Counted from the first letter of the stretch, positions 17,240-24,614 are shown. The stretch: 43,759 nucleotides of DNA from Oscillospiraceae bacterium (GCA_017411905.1 JAFQPB010000056.1:1-43759), one strand, 5' to 3'. Numbers and translations: made by a program. The notes: a model not told the origin generated them from the letters alone.

Positions 17240-18540
17240 CCGAGGTGAAAGTAATCGGCGCCGGTCTTGCGGGCTGTGAGGCCGCTTGGCAGCTTGCAAA
17301 CCGTGGCTTTGCCGTTTCTCTTTATGAGATGAAGCCTGTAAAGCGCTCTCCTGCCCATCACGCAGACACTTTTGCAGAGTTGGTCTGTTCCAATTCCCTG
17401 CGTGGTGACAAACTGGAAAATGCAGTAGGGCTTCTGAAAGAAGAGCTGCGCCGCTGCGGCAGTCTGATCCTCTCCTGCGCAGAGGCGACCCGGGTGGAGG
17501 CGGGCGGCTGCTTGGCCGTTGACCGGCAGGGTTTTTCCGACTTGGTCACCGAAAAAATCAGAAATCACCCGAATATTACCGTTTTCTCTGAGGAAATTAC
17601 CGAAGTGCCCCAAGGCCCGGTCATCATCGCCACCGGCCCTCTGACCTCCGACGGTATGTCGGAAGCCATCGGCAAGTACTTTGGGGAAAGCTATCTCCAT
17701 TTCTTCGATGCCGCCGCACCGCTGGTGACTGCCGAATCTATCGATATGGAAAAGGCTTGGTGGCAGTCCCGGTATGACCGGGGCACTCCGGACTATATCA
17801 ATTGCGCTATGAATCAGGAGGAATATGATGCTTTCCTGCAGGCACTCATCACTGCTGAGGAAGCAGAAGTCCACGGCTTTGAGGATAAGAACGTTTTTGA
17901 GGGCTGTATGCCCGTAGAGGTAATGGGTCGTCGGGGCTACGATACGCTGCGCTTTGGCCCTCTGAAGCCGGTAGGCCTTATTGACCCGGCGACAGGAAAA
18001 GAGCCCTATGCTGTCGTCCAGCTTCGGCAGGACAATGCGGCAAAGAGTGTTTTTAATTTGGTCGGCTTTCAGACCCATCTGAAATTCGGTGAGCAAAAGC
18101 GGGTCTTTTCAATGATCCCCGCCCTGAAAAACGCAGAATTTGTCCGCTACGGCGTGATGCACCAAAATACATTTTTGCAGTCTCCCCGGCTGCTGGATCG
18201 GTACTATGCCGACCGTCGGGATCCGATGGTGGCCTTTGCCGGACAGATGACCGGTGTGGAGGGCTATGTGGAGAGCACTGCCTCGGGCTATTTGGCCGCT
18301 GTGGCAATGGCCGCCCGGCTGCGGGGCGAAACGCCCCCGGATTTCCCCAAGGAGACCGCCATCGGTGCGCTGGGTCTTTACATCAGCGACAGCCGGGTGG
18401 AGGATTTCCAGCCTATGAATATCAATTTCAGCCTCATTTCCCCGCTGGAAATCCGGATTCGGAAAAAGGCGGAGAAAAATTTGGCACTTGCCAACCGTTC
18501 CCTGGAGATCATCGATAAAATGCTAAGAAAAGGGGTCTGA
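17236..18540 (+). CDS. trmFO: Folate-dependent tRNA m5U54 methyltransferase TrmFO
   Basis: A 434-residue FAD enzyme that makes m5U54 in tRNA using methylene-tetrahydrofolate. The N-terminal FAD loop is VIGAGLAGCEAAWQ (6-19). Cys51 in ELVCSNSLRGD and Cys224 in EGCMPVEVMGRRG match the two functional cysteines described for the Bacillus enzyme. The C-terminal segment AGQMTGVEGYVESTASG is the second conserved flavin-binding stretch. The length is normal. It overlaps topA by 4 nt (ATGA) and is followed by plsX after 2 nt. The pairing with topA is common in Firmicutes. Confidence 0.97.
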   Translation: MTEVKVIGAGLAGCEAAWQLANRGFAVSLYEMKPVKRSPAHHADTFAELVCSNSLRGDKLENAVGLLKEELRRCGSLILSCAEATRVEAGGCLAVDRQGFSDLVTEKIRNHPNITVFSEEITEVPQGPVIIATGPLTSDGMSEAIGKYFGESYLHFFDAAAPLVTAESIDMEKAWWQSRYDRGTPDYINCAMNQEEYDAFLQALITAEEAEVHGFEDKNVFEGCMPVEVMGRRGYDTLRFGPLKPVGLIDPATGKEPYAVVQLRQDNAAKSVFNLVGFQTHLKFGEQKRVFSMIPALKNAEFVRYGVMHQNTFLQSPRLLDRYYADRRDPMVAFAGQMTGVEGYVESTASGYLAAVAMAARLRGETPPDFPKETAIGALGLYISDSRVEDFQPMNINFSLISPLEIRIRKKAEKNLALANRSLEIIDKMLRKGV

Positions 18541-18542
18541 TT

Positions 18543-19562
18543 ATGAAGATCATTCTTGACGCAATGGGCGGTGACCACGCCCCGAAAGCACCGGTTTTAG
18601 GTGCGCTGAACGCAGATAAAAAATATGAAATTGTCTTAGTCGGTGACAGCGATGCCATTTGGGAAATTCTCAAGGAGCAGGGTCATACCTCTTTCCCGGA
18701 GAACATTTCCGTTTTCCACACCACCGAAACTGTGGATATGCACGACGACCCGGCAAATGTAGTGCGGCAGAAGAAAAATTCTTCAATGATGGTCGCACTG
18801 AAGATGCTTGCCGACGGTGACGGTGATGCCTGCATTTCTGCGGGCAGTACCGGTGCGCTCCTTTCCGGTGCGACCCTGATCGTAAAGCGGGTCAAGGGTA
18901 TCCGCCGGGCAGCTATGGGTCCCGCCATGCCCAACAAGGCGGGCGGCAAGACCATCTTACTGGACTGCGGCGCGAATGCAGAATGCACTCCCGAGTTTTT
19001 GCTTCAGTTTGGACTTGTCGGTTCTCTGTTTGCTAAGAATCAGCTTGGCGTAGAAAATCCAAGGGTAGGCTTACTTAATATCGGCACCGAAGATACCAAA
19101 GGTACATCCCTACAGAAAGAGGCGTACGCCCTCCTTACCGATGCCCACAATAAGGGACTTCTTAACTTTATCGGCAATATCGAGGGTCGGGACGCGCTCC
19201 TTGGTGGCGTGGATGTAGTTGTCTGCGACGGCTTTAGCGGCAATGTGCTCTTAAAATCCATTGAGGGTACGGCTATGTATATGGGCAGCCTGATGAAGCA
19301 TAAGATATTCAAGCGGAATTTCCTGAGTATGATCGGCTATCTGCTTTGCAAGCCCGGTGTGGATGATGTGATGAAGCTGATGGACTACCGGGAGATCGGC
19401 GGTACCCAGTTCCTTGGTATCAAGAAGCCGGTCATTAAGGCACACGGCTCTTCGGATGAACTGGCATTTACGAACGCCATCCGTCAGGCCGCTGATGCGG
19501 CGCAGCGGGACTTCACCGCAGAGCTTGCGGAGGGTCTTTCCAAACTGGAGGCTGCAGAATGA
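18543..19562 (+). CDS. plsX: Phosphate acyltransferase PlsX
   Basis: A 339-residue soluble enzyme that makes acyl-phosphate from acyl-ACP, the first step of phospholipid synthesis with PlsY. The N-terminus MKIILDAMGGDHAPKAPV is the family signature. SAGSTGALLSGA (about 98), LLDCGANAEC (about 139) and CDGFSGNVLLKSIEG (about 227) are the other conserved blocks. The usual partners fapR and fabD are absent here; acpP is not seen between plsX and rnc either. It overlaps rnc by 4 nt. Confidence 0.96.
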   Translation: MKIILDAMGGDHAPKAPVLGALNADKKYEIVLVGDSDAIWEILKEQGHTSFPENISVFHTTETVDMHDDPANVVRQKKNSSMMVALKMLADGDGDACISAGSTGALLSGATLIVKRVKGIRRAAMGPAMPNKAGGKTILLDCGANAECTPEFLLQFGLVGSLFAKNQLGVENPRVGLLNIGTEDTKGTSLQKEAYALLTDAHNKGLLNFIGNIEGRDALLGGVDVVVCDGFSGNVLLKSIEGTAMYMGSLMKHKIFKRNFLSMIGYLLCKPGVDDVMKLMDYREIGGTQFLGIKKPVIKAHGSSDELAFTNAIRQAADAAQRDFTAELAEGLSKLEAAE

Positions 19563-20227
19563 AACGCTTAGAGGAAGCCATCGGCTACCGCTTCCGGGAT
19601 AGTTCACTGCTCCAAAACGCCCTCTCTCACTCCTCTTATGCCAATGAGCGCTTTCACAACAGCCTGAAAAGCAACGAGCGGCTGGAGTTTTTAGGCGACT
19701 CGGTGCTGGGTATGGTGGTAGCGGAGCATTTGTACCGCACCTATCCTGACCGCCTCGAGGGTGAGCTTTCCCGGGCGCGGGCAGATATGGTTTGCGAAAA
19801 TAGTCTTGCCGCCATTGCCATAAAGCTCAATTTGGGCGAATGTCTCCTTTTGGGGCACGGGGAAGCTATCAGCGGTGGGAAAAAGCGGGCATCTATTTTG
19901 GCGGATGCAGTGGAATCTGTGATCGCAGCCATCTACTTAGACGGCGGTTTTGCCCCCGCAAGGGATTTTATCCATAAATTCGTGCTGTCTGCTACCCCGG
20001 AAAAGGCGAAGAATATGGACTATAAGACTGCATTGCAGGAGCTGGTACAGCAGAAAAAGGGGCAGGTCATTACCTACGAATTAGTCAAAGAATCCGGCCC
20101 GGATCACAATAAGGTGTTTGTTGTGCAGGTCTGCATCAATGCCGTTCCTGCAGGCGAAGGTACCGGCAGCAGCAAAAAACGCGCCGAGCAGGATGCCGCC
20201 AAGAATGCCCTCGAAAAATGGCAATAA
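19559..20227 (+). CDS. rnc: Ribonuclease III
   Basis: A 222-residue double-strand-specific RNase that matures rRNA and processes mRNA. The catalytic domain has NERLEFLGDSVLG with Glu43 and Asp47, and DAVESVIAAIYLDGG with Asp116 and Glu119, so the metal-binding set is complete. The C-terminal double-stranded RNA-binding domain spans about 150-222 (YKTALQELVQQKKG, GEGTGSSKKRAEQDAAKNAL). Its start overlaps the plsX stop (AATGA), so translation is coupled. It is the last gene of the operon; smc and ftsY, often next in Firmicutes, are replaced here by a repeat element and spoVAC. Confidence 0.96.
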   Translation: MKRLEEAIGYRFRDSSLLQNALSHSSYANERFHNSLKSNERLEFLGDSVLGMVVAEHLYRTYPDRLEGELSRARADMVCENSLAAIAIKLNLGECLLLGHGEAISGGKKRASILADAVESVIAAIYLDGGFAPARDFIHKFVLSATPEKAKNMDYKTALQELVQQKKGQVITYELVKESGPDHNKVFVVQVCINAVPAGEGTGSSKKRAEQDAAKNALEKWQ

Positions 20228-20230
20228 AAT

Positions 20231-20346
20231 ACCTTCCCCTTTGGGGAAGGTGGCAGCCCGCAAGGGCTGACGGATGAGGTCGAGGTCTGATGAGGTATAA
20301 AACCTCACCCGACCTCGCTTTGCTCGCGCCTAAAGGGGAGGGTTTT
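20231..20346. repeat. Family A intergenic repeat (long copy)
   Basis: CCTTCCCC/GGGGAAGG hairpin, then GTGGCAGCCC-GCAA-GGGCTG, then GACGGATGAGG. A nested foldback follows (GAGGT/ACCTC inside GAGGTCG/CGACCTC). It ends with AAAGGGGAGGG, which can pair back to the first arm. The first 45 bases match the minus strand of 12930-12978 closely. Confidence 0.72.
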
Positions 20347-20369
20347 CTTTCATTTTGCATAAAAAACTG

Positions 20370-20396
20370 CCCTCCGGCAACACTATCACCGGAGGG
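20370..20396 (+). promoter_or_regulatory. Hairpin covering the spoVAC ribosome binding site
   Basis: CCCTCCGG (20370-20377) pairs perfectly with CCGGAGGG (20389-20396). The right arm contains the only Shine-Dalgarno sequence (GGAGGG) for ATG 20402. The hairpin would block ribosome entry unless opened. Confidence 0.65.
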
Positions 20397-20401
20397 ATTT
20401 T

Positions 20402-20839
20402 ATGACGGAAAAGGAATACAGTAAATTAGTCGGCGACCTTGCGCCCAAATCACCGCTTCTAAAAGACTGCGCCCTTGCCTTTTTGGTAGGCGGTCTTATC
20501 TGCGCACTGGGGCAGATGATTATGAATGGCTATACGGCCTTGAATATGGAAAAGACGGATGCATCCACGGCCGCTTCGATGACTTTGGTGGCCTTGTCTG
20601 CCTTTTTTACCGGTCTTAGCTTATACGATAACCTTGCAAAATTTGCCGGCGCAGGAACCCTTGTGCCCATCACAGGCTTTGCCAACGCCATCGCCGCCCC
20701 CGCCGTAGAATTCAAAACCGAGGGCTTTATCCTCGGCGTTGGCGCGAAGATGTTTACGATTGCCGGGCCGGTGATTGTGTATGGCGTGTCGGCAAGTGTA
20801 GTTTATGGATTCATTTATTGGATAACCACATTATTTTAA
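20402..20839 (+). CDS. spoVAC: Stage V sporulation protein AC (SpoVAC)
   Basis: A 145-residue inner-membrane protein with about four helices. YSKLVGDLAPKSPLLKDCALAFLVGG at the start, then TGLSLYDNLAKFAGAGTLVPITGFANAI and EFKTEGFILGVGAKMFTIAGPVIVYG, follow SpoVAC closely. SpoVAC is the mechanosensitive channel component of the spore dipicolinate (SpoVA) complex, acting in uptake during sporulation and release in germination. Normally spoVAC is followed by spoVAD and spoVAE; neither is here, and repeat elements lie on both sides. The partners must be elsewhere or the gene is a stray copy. The ribosome site is buried in a hairpin (see 20370-20396). No clear SigG/SigF-type promoter was found. Confidence 0.88.
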   Translation: MTEKEYSKLVGDLAPKSPLLKDCALAFLVGGLICALGQMIMNGYTALNMEKTDASTAASMTLVALSAFFTGLSLYDNLAKFAGAGTLVPITGFANAIAAPAVEFKTEGFILGVGAKMFTIAGPVIVYGVSASVVYGFIYWITTLF

Positions 20840-20840
20840 C

Positions 20841-20910
20841 GGGCGGATGTGGGCATCCGCCTCTACGGTAACAACGTAATCCTTGTAGGGGACGATGCCC
20901 ACATCGTCCC
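20841..20910. repeat. Two family B palindromes in tandem
   Basis: GGCGGATG/CATCCGCC (20842-20849, 20854-20861) is followed by CTCTACGG. After about 25 bases comes GTAG then GGGACGATG/CATCGTCCC (20889-20897, 20902-20910). The two units face opposite ways, with their CTACGG / TTGTAG ends toward each other. Confidence 0.65.
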
Positions 20911-20912
20911 AC

Positions 20913-20945
20913 AAAGGGGCTGTAGCAAAAGTCCCCTTTTCTCAT
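20913..20945 (+). terminator. Terminator after spoVAC
   Basis: AAAGGGG (20913-20919) pairs with CCCCTTT (20933-20939), ending in TTTT. It lies at the 3' end of the convergent small membrane gene as well. Confidence 0.6.
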
Positions 20946-21181
20946 TTTAATTCTTTTCCGCAGTATTTACAATGCGTAACACCGTGTTCTAATCTTCCTA
21001 AACTTCTGTTGCAATGTGGGCATTTCCACCAGTTGATGTATAACACAAACCAAACAATTAATAATGGAATTGTTATTGCTAAAGCGATTTCTTTTGGAAA
21101 AACGCTGCTCAAAATGGATGCTAAGAGAATTAGAATTATTAATGAGACAAATAAAATTCTCTTTTTTTGATGGATACCCAT
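20942..21181 (-). CDS. Small membrane protein with C-terminal zinc ribbon
   Basis: A 79-residue protein of unknown function. Two hydrophobic helices (about 9-25, LFVSLIILILLASIL; about 31-48, IALAITIPLLIVWFVLY) are followed by a cytosolic zinc-ribbon-like tail with CPHC (54-57) and HCKYCGKELK at the end. The four cysteines fit one zinc site. It has its own consensus promoter (21215-21243) and a GAAGGG ribosome site, so it is likely real. It is divergent from the zeta-type kinase gene. The low G+C of the coding region contrasts with the neighbouring operons and suggests recent arrival. Such two-helix plus ribbon proteins are common in Clostridia but not assigned a role. Confidence 0.72.
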   Translation of the reverse strand: MGIHQKKRILFVSLIILILLASILSSVFPKEIALAITIPLLIVWFVLYINWWKCPHCNRSLGRLEHGVTHCKYCGKELK

Positions 21182-21214
21182 AGCACTTATAACCCTTCAA
21201 ATAGAATTATTAAC

Positions 21215-21243
21215 ATTATACCACAAAGCTGTTTTAATGTAAA
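21215..21243 (-). promoter_or_regulatory. Promoter of the zinc-ribbon membrane protein
   Basis: Minus strand: TTTACA (21243-21238), 17 bp, TATAAT (21220-21215). Confidence 0.82.
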
Positions 21244-21280
21244 TGTTTTTGCAAAGCACTGTGTCCAAATTCTCTAAGTC

Positions 21281-21308
21281 TGCGGACACCGAAGGCGCGG
21301 TGTCCGCA
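21281..21308. repeat. Perfect 11-bp hairpin between divergent genes
   Basis: TGCGGACACCG (21281-21291) and CGGTGTCCGCA (21298-21308) with a 6-nt loop. A further GTGTCC at 21261-21266 could pair with the GGACAC of the left arm instead. There is no T-run. It lies between the two divergent promoters and may be an operator or a remnant element. Confidence 0.6.
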
Positions 21309-21352
21309 AATAAAAGGCTTGGCTGTTTCTGATCCCTCTGCAAACAGGATGG

Positions 21353-21381
21353 TTGCAATATTGTAAAATTTATGGTATACT
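21353..21381 (+). promoter_or_regulatory. Promoter of the zeta-type kinase
   Basis: TTGCAA (21353-21358), 17 bp, TATACT (21376-21381). This rules out the upstream in-frame TTG at 21353 as a start codon. Confidence 0.8.
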
Positions 21382-21412
21382 GCAGTTAACATTTTATAAA
21401 GGATCGTGCTTT

Positions 21413-21976
21413 ATGAAGACCTATACCATTGTTGCGGGTGTCAACGGCTGCGGGAAGAGCAGCTTGACCGGCGTTCTGCGGACTGAAATCGACAATCTCG
21501 GCAAAATCATTGATGTGGATAAAATCACGGCCGCCTGTGGCGGAAATGTGTTGGAGGGTGGCAAAAAAGCCATCGCCTTGATTGATACGTGTTTAGAAAA
21601 AGAGATATGCTTTACCCAAGAAACGACGCTTTCAGGCAACAAAACCTTGGATACCATCAAGCGCGCCATTGCAAAGGATTACTATATTCGCCTTTATTAT
21701 GTAGGACTGGACACAATGGAGGAAAGCTTACTCCGTATTGAAAACCGCGTTAAAAAAGGCGGTCACAACATTGATACCGATGCTGTTATAAGACGCTTTT
21801 ATAAGCGGTTTGATGACCTTCTTGCCGTTCTTCCTTACTGCAATGAAGCGACTTTCTATGATAATGACAACGGCTTTGTTACTGTTGCAAAATACAAAAA
21901 CGGAGAATTGCAGTTCATCGGTCAAACAAAACCAAAATGGCTGATGGAATTAACCGAGAAATTAAAAGAGGCTTGA
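21413..21976 (+). CDS. Zeta toxin-like P-loop kinase
   Basis: A 187-residue P-loop protein of the zeta-toxin/AAA_33 type. Walker A is GVNGCGKSS (residues 9-17). DVDKI (about 34) gives the acidic residue expected in the sugar-nucleotide site. FTQETTLSG (about 68) and RIENRVKKGGHNI (about 107) match the substrate and lid segments, and the lid Arg/Lys are present. Classical zeta toxins phosphorylate UDP-GlcNAc and are held by an epsilon antitoxin; no antitoxin-sized gene adjoins this one on the same strand. It may be a chromosomal family member with a different role, or be paired with a partner elsewhere. It starts at ATG 21413 with AAAGGA upstream. It has its own promoter, and a terminator overlaps the stop codon. 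Confidence 0.82.
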   Translation: MKTYTIVAGVNGCGKSSLTGVLRTEIDNLGKIIDVDKITAACGGNVLEGGKKAIALIDTCLEKEICFTQETTLSGNKTLDTIKRAIAKDYYIRLYYVGLDTMEESLLRIENRVKKGGHNIDTDAVIRRFYKRFDDLLAVLPYCNEATFYDNDNGFVTVAKYKNGELQFIGQTKPKWLMELTEKLKEA

Positions 21977-22000
21977 CCGGGAGCGGTCAAGCCTTTTGCA
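21970..22000. terminator. Bidirectional terminator after the zeta-type kinase
   Basis: A perfect 10-bp stem GGCTTGACCG (21970-21979) with CGGTCAAGCC (21984-21993) around GGAG, then TTTT. It contains the TGA stop of the kinase and also faces the convergent Cys-rich gene. Confidence 0.85.
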
Positions 22001-22007
22001 TCTTTTC

Positions 22008-22328
22008 TTAGCCTTCGAAGTCCTTGTCTTCTGCTTCGGGAGCAGCTTCTGCAGGAGCTGCAGCATCCTCAGGCTCCTCGGTTTCTACTGCCTCGCAGCA
22101 GCAGTCGCACTCGCAGCTTTCGTCACAGCAGCAGTCACAGGGGCAGTCGTCACAGTCGCTTTCGCACTGGCAATCGTCACAGTCGTCCTCGCAGCAGCAG
22201 GGGCACTTGCCCAGCAGCTTCTTGGCCCAAGCAACGATCTTGTCACCGTAGGTGGCGATCACATAGACGATACCGGCAATGGCAGCCAAAGCGGCAACGA
22301 TCTTCAAAATGGTAGATAATACTTTCAT
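22008..22328 (-). CDS. Membrane-anchored Cys/Asp-rich mini-protein
   Basis: A 106-residue protein not assigned to any family. Residues 1-25 form one membrane helix (VLSTILKIVAALAAIAGIVYVI), followed by a basic-amphipathic stretch (KIVAWAKKLLGK). About 38 residues then contain 18 cysteines with Asp/Glu between them (for example CPCCCEDDCDDCQC and CDCCCDESCECDCCC). The tail is Ala/Glu/Pro-rich. The DNA of this stretch is repetitive (TCGCAGCAGCAG-like), so it may have grown by slippage. Many cysteines with acidic spacers suggest metal or cluster binding near the membrane, which is inference. GGAGGG lies 6 nt before ATG 22328; longer frames upstream run into birA and are spurious. It has its own promoter. 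Confidence 0.78.
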   Translation of the reverse strand: MKVLSTILKIVAALAAIAGIVYVIATYGDKIVAWAKKLLGKCPCCCEDDCDDCQCESDCDDCPCDCCCDESCECDCCCEAVETEEPEDAAAPAEAAPEAEDKDFEG

Positions 22329-22359
22329 AGGAAACCCTCCATTCATTTTTTCTACTTTC

Positions 22360-22388
22360 AGTATAACCAATGATGGGAAAAAAAGCAA
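22360..22388 (-). promoter_or_regulatory. Promoter of the Cys/Asp-rich gene
   Basis: Minus strand: TTGCTT (22388-22383), 17 bp starting with a T-run, TATACT (22365-22360). Confidence 0.82.
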
Positions 22389-22407
22389 TAGAAATTTCGT
22401 GAACAAT

Positions 22408-23199
22408 TTATGGCATATAGCCGAAAAGTCCCCGGACACTGACCTCACCGGAGGCGATGACATCCTGCGTCCCATCGGGATGGCGCACAAGCAGGCCACC
22501 GTCATCGGTGACCGAGAGGGCGAAAGCCTTTGTCTTTTCCCCACCGCGGAGCAGCAAAACCTCCCGGTTTAGAGTAACGCACCCCATTCGATAAGCCTCC
22601 ATAATGTCACTTTTTCGGCCGATAACCCCCTGATATTGCACCTTTATCTCCCTAAGCAGGGCGGCGGCCAAGGCGGCAGGGGAGATGTTTCGTCCGGTCT
22701 CCCGGTTCAGCGCAGTGGCGATGTCAGAAAGCTCCGGAGGGATGTCGTCCCGGCAGTTGATGCCGATGCCTACTAAGGCGTAGTCCACGAAGCCGTCGGG
22801 CTTCAGGGACATTTCTACCAAGATGCCGCCTACTTTTTTGGTGCCGATCACTAAATCGTTGATCCATTTTAGTCCCGGACGGATGCCGGAAACAGAAAAA
22901 ACAGCGTTGGCGGCGGCAACGCCCACCAAGCAGGTCAGGTGCATCAGGTCTTCCGCTTTATCTTTTGGCCTGAGAATGACGGTCATATAAAGGCCGCCCT
23001 CGGGAGAGTGGAAGCTGCGCCCCATCCGCCCCCGGCCGCCGGTTTGGCATTTTGCAATGACCGCTGTGCCCTCGGGGGCACCGTTTCTTGCAAGTGTTTT
23101 TGCATAGGTGCTGGTGGAGTCTATCTCTTTCAGATAATACACCGACTCCCCCCAGGAGAAGTCCGGGGGGAGCAGGGAGAGAATTTCCTTTTTCATCAT
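22408..23199 (-). CDS. birA: Biotin--[acetyl-CoA carboxylase] ligase (no HTH domain)
   Basis: A 263-residue biotin protein ligase that activates biotin with ATP and attaches it to carboxylase carrier domains. GGRGRMGRSF (54-63) is the biotinyl-AMP loop. KWINDL (111-116) and KKVGGILVEM (121-130) are the conserved active-site strands, with the catalytic Lys in KWPND-like context. The C-terminal SH3-like domain follows (about 210-260). The N-terminal winged helix of repressor-type BirA is absent, so this is a catalytic-only (class I) enzyme. Its start overlaps the stop of the acyltransferase-like membrane gene upstream, so the two are translationally coupled. Confidence 0.93.
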   Translation of the reverse strand: MMKKEILSLLPPDFSWGESVYYLKEIDSTSTYAKTLARNGAPEGTAVIAKCQTGGRGRMGRSFHSPEGGLYMTVILRPKDKAEDLMHLTCLVGVAAANAVFSVSGIRPGLKWINDLVIGTKKVGGILVEMSLKPDGFVDYALVGIGINCRDDIPPELSDIATALNRETGRNISPAALAAALLREIKVQYQGVIGRKSDIMEAYRMGCVTLNREVLLLRGGEKTKAFALSVTDDGGLLVRHPDGTQDVIASGEVSVRGLFGYMP

Positions 23200-24605
23200 T
23201 CGATGTCCTGAACCACCTCTTCGGGAGGCTGGTCGAGAATTTCGGGGTTGCGAAGCAGCCGCTTATAGTACTTAAAGAAGGTGGCGTAGTAGAAGCCATC
23301 GCAAATACGCTCGTCCAAAACGAACTTAATATCCACATATTTGCGCTGTACTACGGTGCCGTCTTCCTGTACCTCCAAGGCTTTCCGCTTCGCACCAAAG
23401 GCACCGAAAGCGGGCAGATTTCCGAAATCGTAGAGGTGGTGGTAGATGGGCTGAATGCCAAGGGAGCCCATAGAGGTAAAGAACAGACTGCCGTGGAAGG
23501 GGCTCAGCTCCAAAAGGAATTTGGGCAAAAGTCCAAAGTAGTCGAGGAATTTTAAGAACCACACAACAAATTTCAGCAGCAGGCCGGGGATCAGGTTAAA
23601 GTACTGAATGAGACTGTCAAAATTGGAATCCAGCTCTTGGGTGCGCTTTACATCCGCAATGGCGGCGTTGAGCTTGCGGTAGACATCCTCTGCGGTATCC
23701 CGGGGATTTAAGTGGACTTTAATGGAGGTGTCCGGGGATTCCACGGTCATTTCCTTCTTGACCACCATGCAGTACTGGATATCCTCGCCGCGGGAGTAGA
23801 CCTTCTGACCGGAAATGAAGCGGTTGAGCTGGGGATATTTGGCGACGCCGCGGACATAGGCGGCCAGCAGCACATGGGTGATGCCGAAATCGGTGAGACC
23901 CTCTCTGCGCTTCTGACGGATATAGCGGTCGATGTGGGTGATCTCGATGGATTCCTCAAAGAGGTTGGAGCAGATATTGCGCTCCCATTGGAAATACATC
24001 GTGATCTGCGCCATGGGGGAAAGTGTGCGGATCTTGCGTCCGTCGATCCGGTCACCCCAAGTGGGATGGTATTCCCCGGCGGGATGAACCCGGATGGCGA
24101 AAATGGTAAACAGCAGACCCAGTGTCATCAGCCCGTCAGGCAGGAAATGTAAGAAATTACCCGCCAAAAGCTGGCTGCGACCTAAATACAGCTCTACCGC
24201 CATTGGGAAGGAGACCTGCAAAATGAGCATCAGGATGAATTTTTCTCTGCCGCTGGTGACCCGGGTATAGCAGAAAGCGATAAAAACCAGCACGATAGCG
24301 AACAGAGAGGTCATAAGGAGACCCAAATTGTGGTTTGCGAAATTGAACACATAGTATGCCATAAGCATCCAGAAGGGAATAGCGGTCTTATAAAACCGCT
24401 CCTTACCGTTTGCGATGCAGATGACGGCGTACAGTAAGGCTGCTACGATTGGCAGAACGATTTGGTTCCACACTTGAAGCTCTCCGTCGGACCCTTTCAA
24501 ACCGATGAGAACAATGCGGGCCACTGCCGAGCAGACCATACAGATTGCCATCAGCCATGTCAGCGCGTTACGCTTGCTGACGAAAAAATGTACTCTCTTC
24601 TCCAT
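23196..24605 (-). CDS. Six-helix membrane protein fused to an E2/CAT-like domain
   Basis: A 469-residue protein in two parts. Residues about 10-185 hold around six membrane helices. Residues about 205-450 resemble the catalytic domain of 2-oxoacid dehydrogenase E2 / chloramphenicol acetyltransferase: ITHVLLAAYVRGVAKYPQLNRF, a central strand set, LFFTSMGSLGIQPIYHHLYD, and VDIKFVLDERICDGFYYATFF near the end. In active enzymes the last motif is D-H-R-x-x-D-G; here Glu432 stands in the His position, so ordinary acyl transfer is unlikely. No lipoyl domain is present. The start is ATG 24605; the promoter at 24615-24643 ends only 9 nt before it, implying a nearly leaderless mRNA. It is coupled to birA downstream. 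The function is unknown. Confidence 0.75.
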   Translation of the reverse strand: MEKRVHFFVSKRNALTWLMAICMVCSAVARIVLIGLKGSDGELQVWNQIVLPIVAALLYAVICIANGKERFYKTAIPFWMLMAYYVFNFANHNLGLLMTSLFAIVLVFIAFCYTRVTSGREKFILMLILQVSFPMAVELYLGRSQLLAGNFLHFLPDGLMTLGLLFTIFAIRVHPAGEYHPTWGDRIDGRKIRTLSPMAQITMYFQWERNICSNLFEESIEITHIDRYIRQKRREGLTDFGITHVLLAAYVRGVAKYPQLNRFISGQKVYSRGEDIQYCMVVKKEMTVESPDTSIKVHLNPRDTAEDVYRKLNAAIADVKRTQELDSNFDSLIQYFNLIPGLLLKFVVWFLKFLDYFGLLPKFLLELSPFHGSLFFTSMGSLGIQPIYHHLYDFGNLPAFGAFGAKRKALEVQEDGTVVQRKYVDIKFVLDERICDGFYYATFFKYYKRLLRNPEILDQPPEEVVQDIE

Positions 24606-24614
24606 AACAAGGAT

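Noticed and set aside
22024..22251. Ser/Gln-rich plus-strand ORF opposite the Cys-rich protein
   Set aside because: Low-complexity mirror of the CAG/GCA-rich codons; the minus-strand frame has promoter, ribosome site and a membrane helix.
22329..22544. N-terminal extension of the Cys-rich protein
   Set aside because: The extension overlaps birA and the promoter at 22360-22388; ATG 22328 has the ribosome site.
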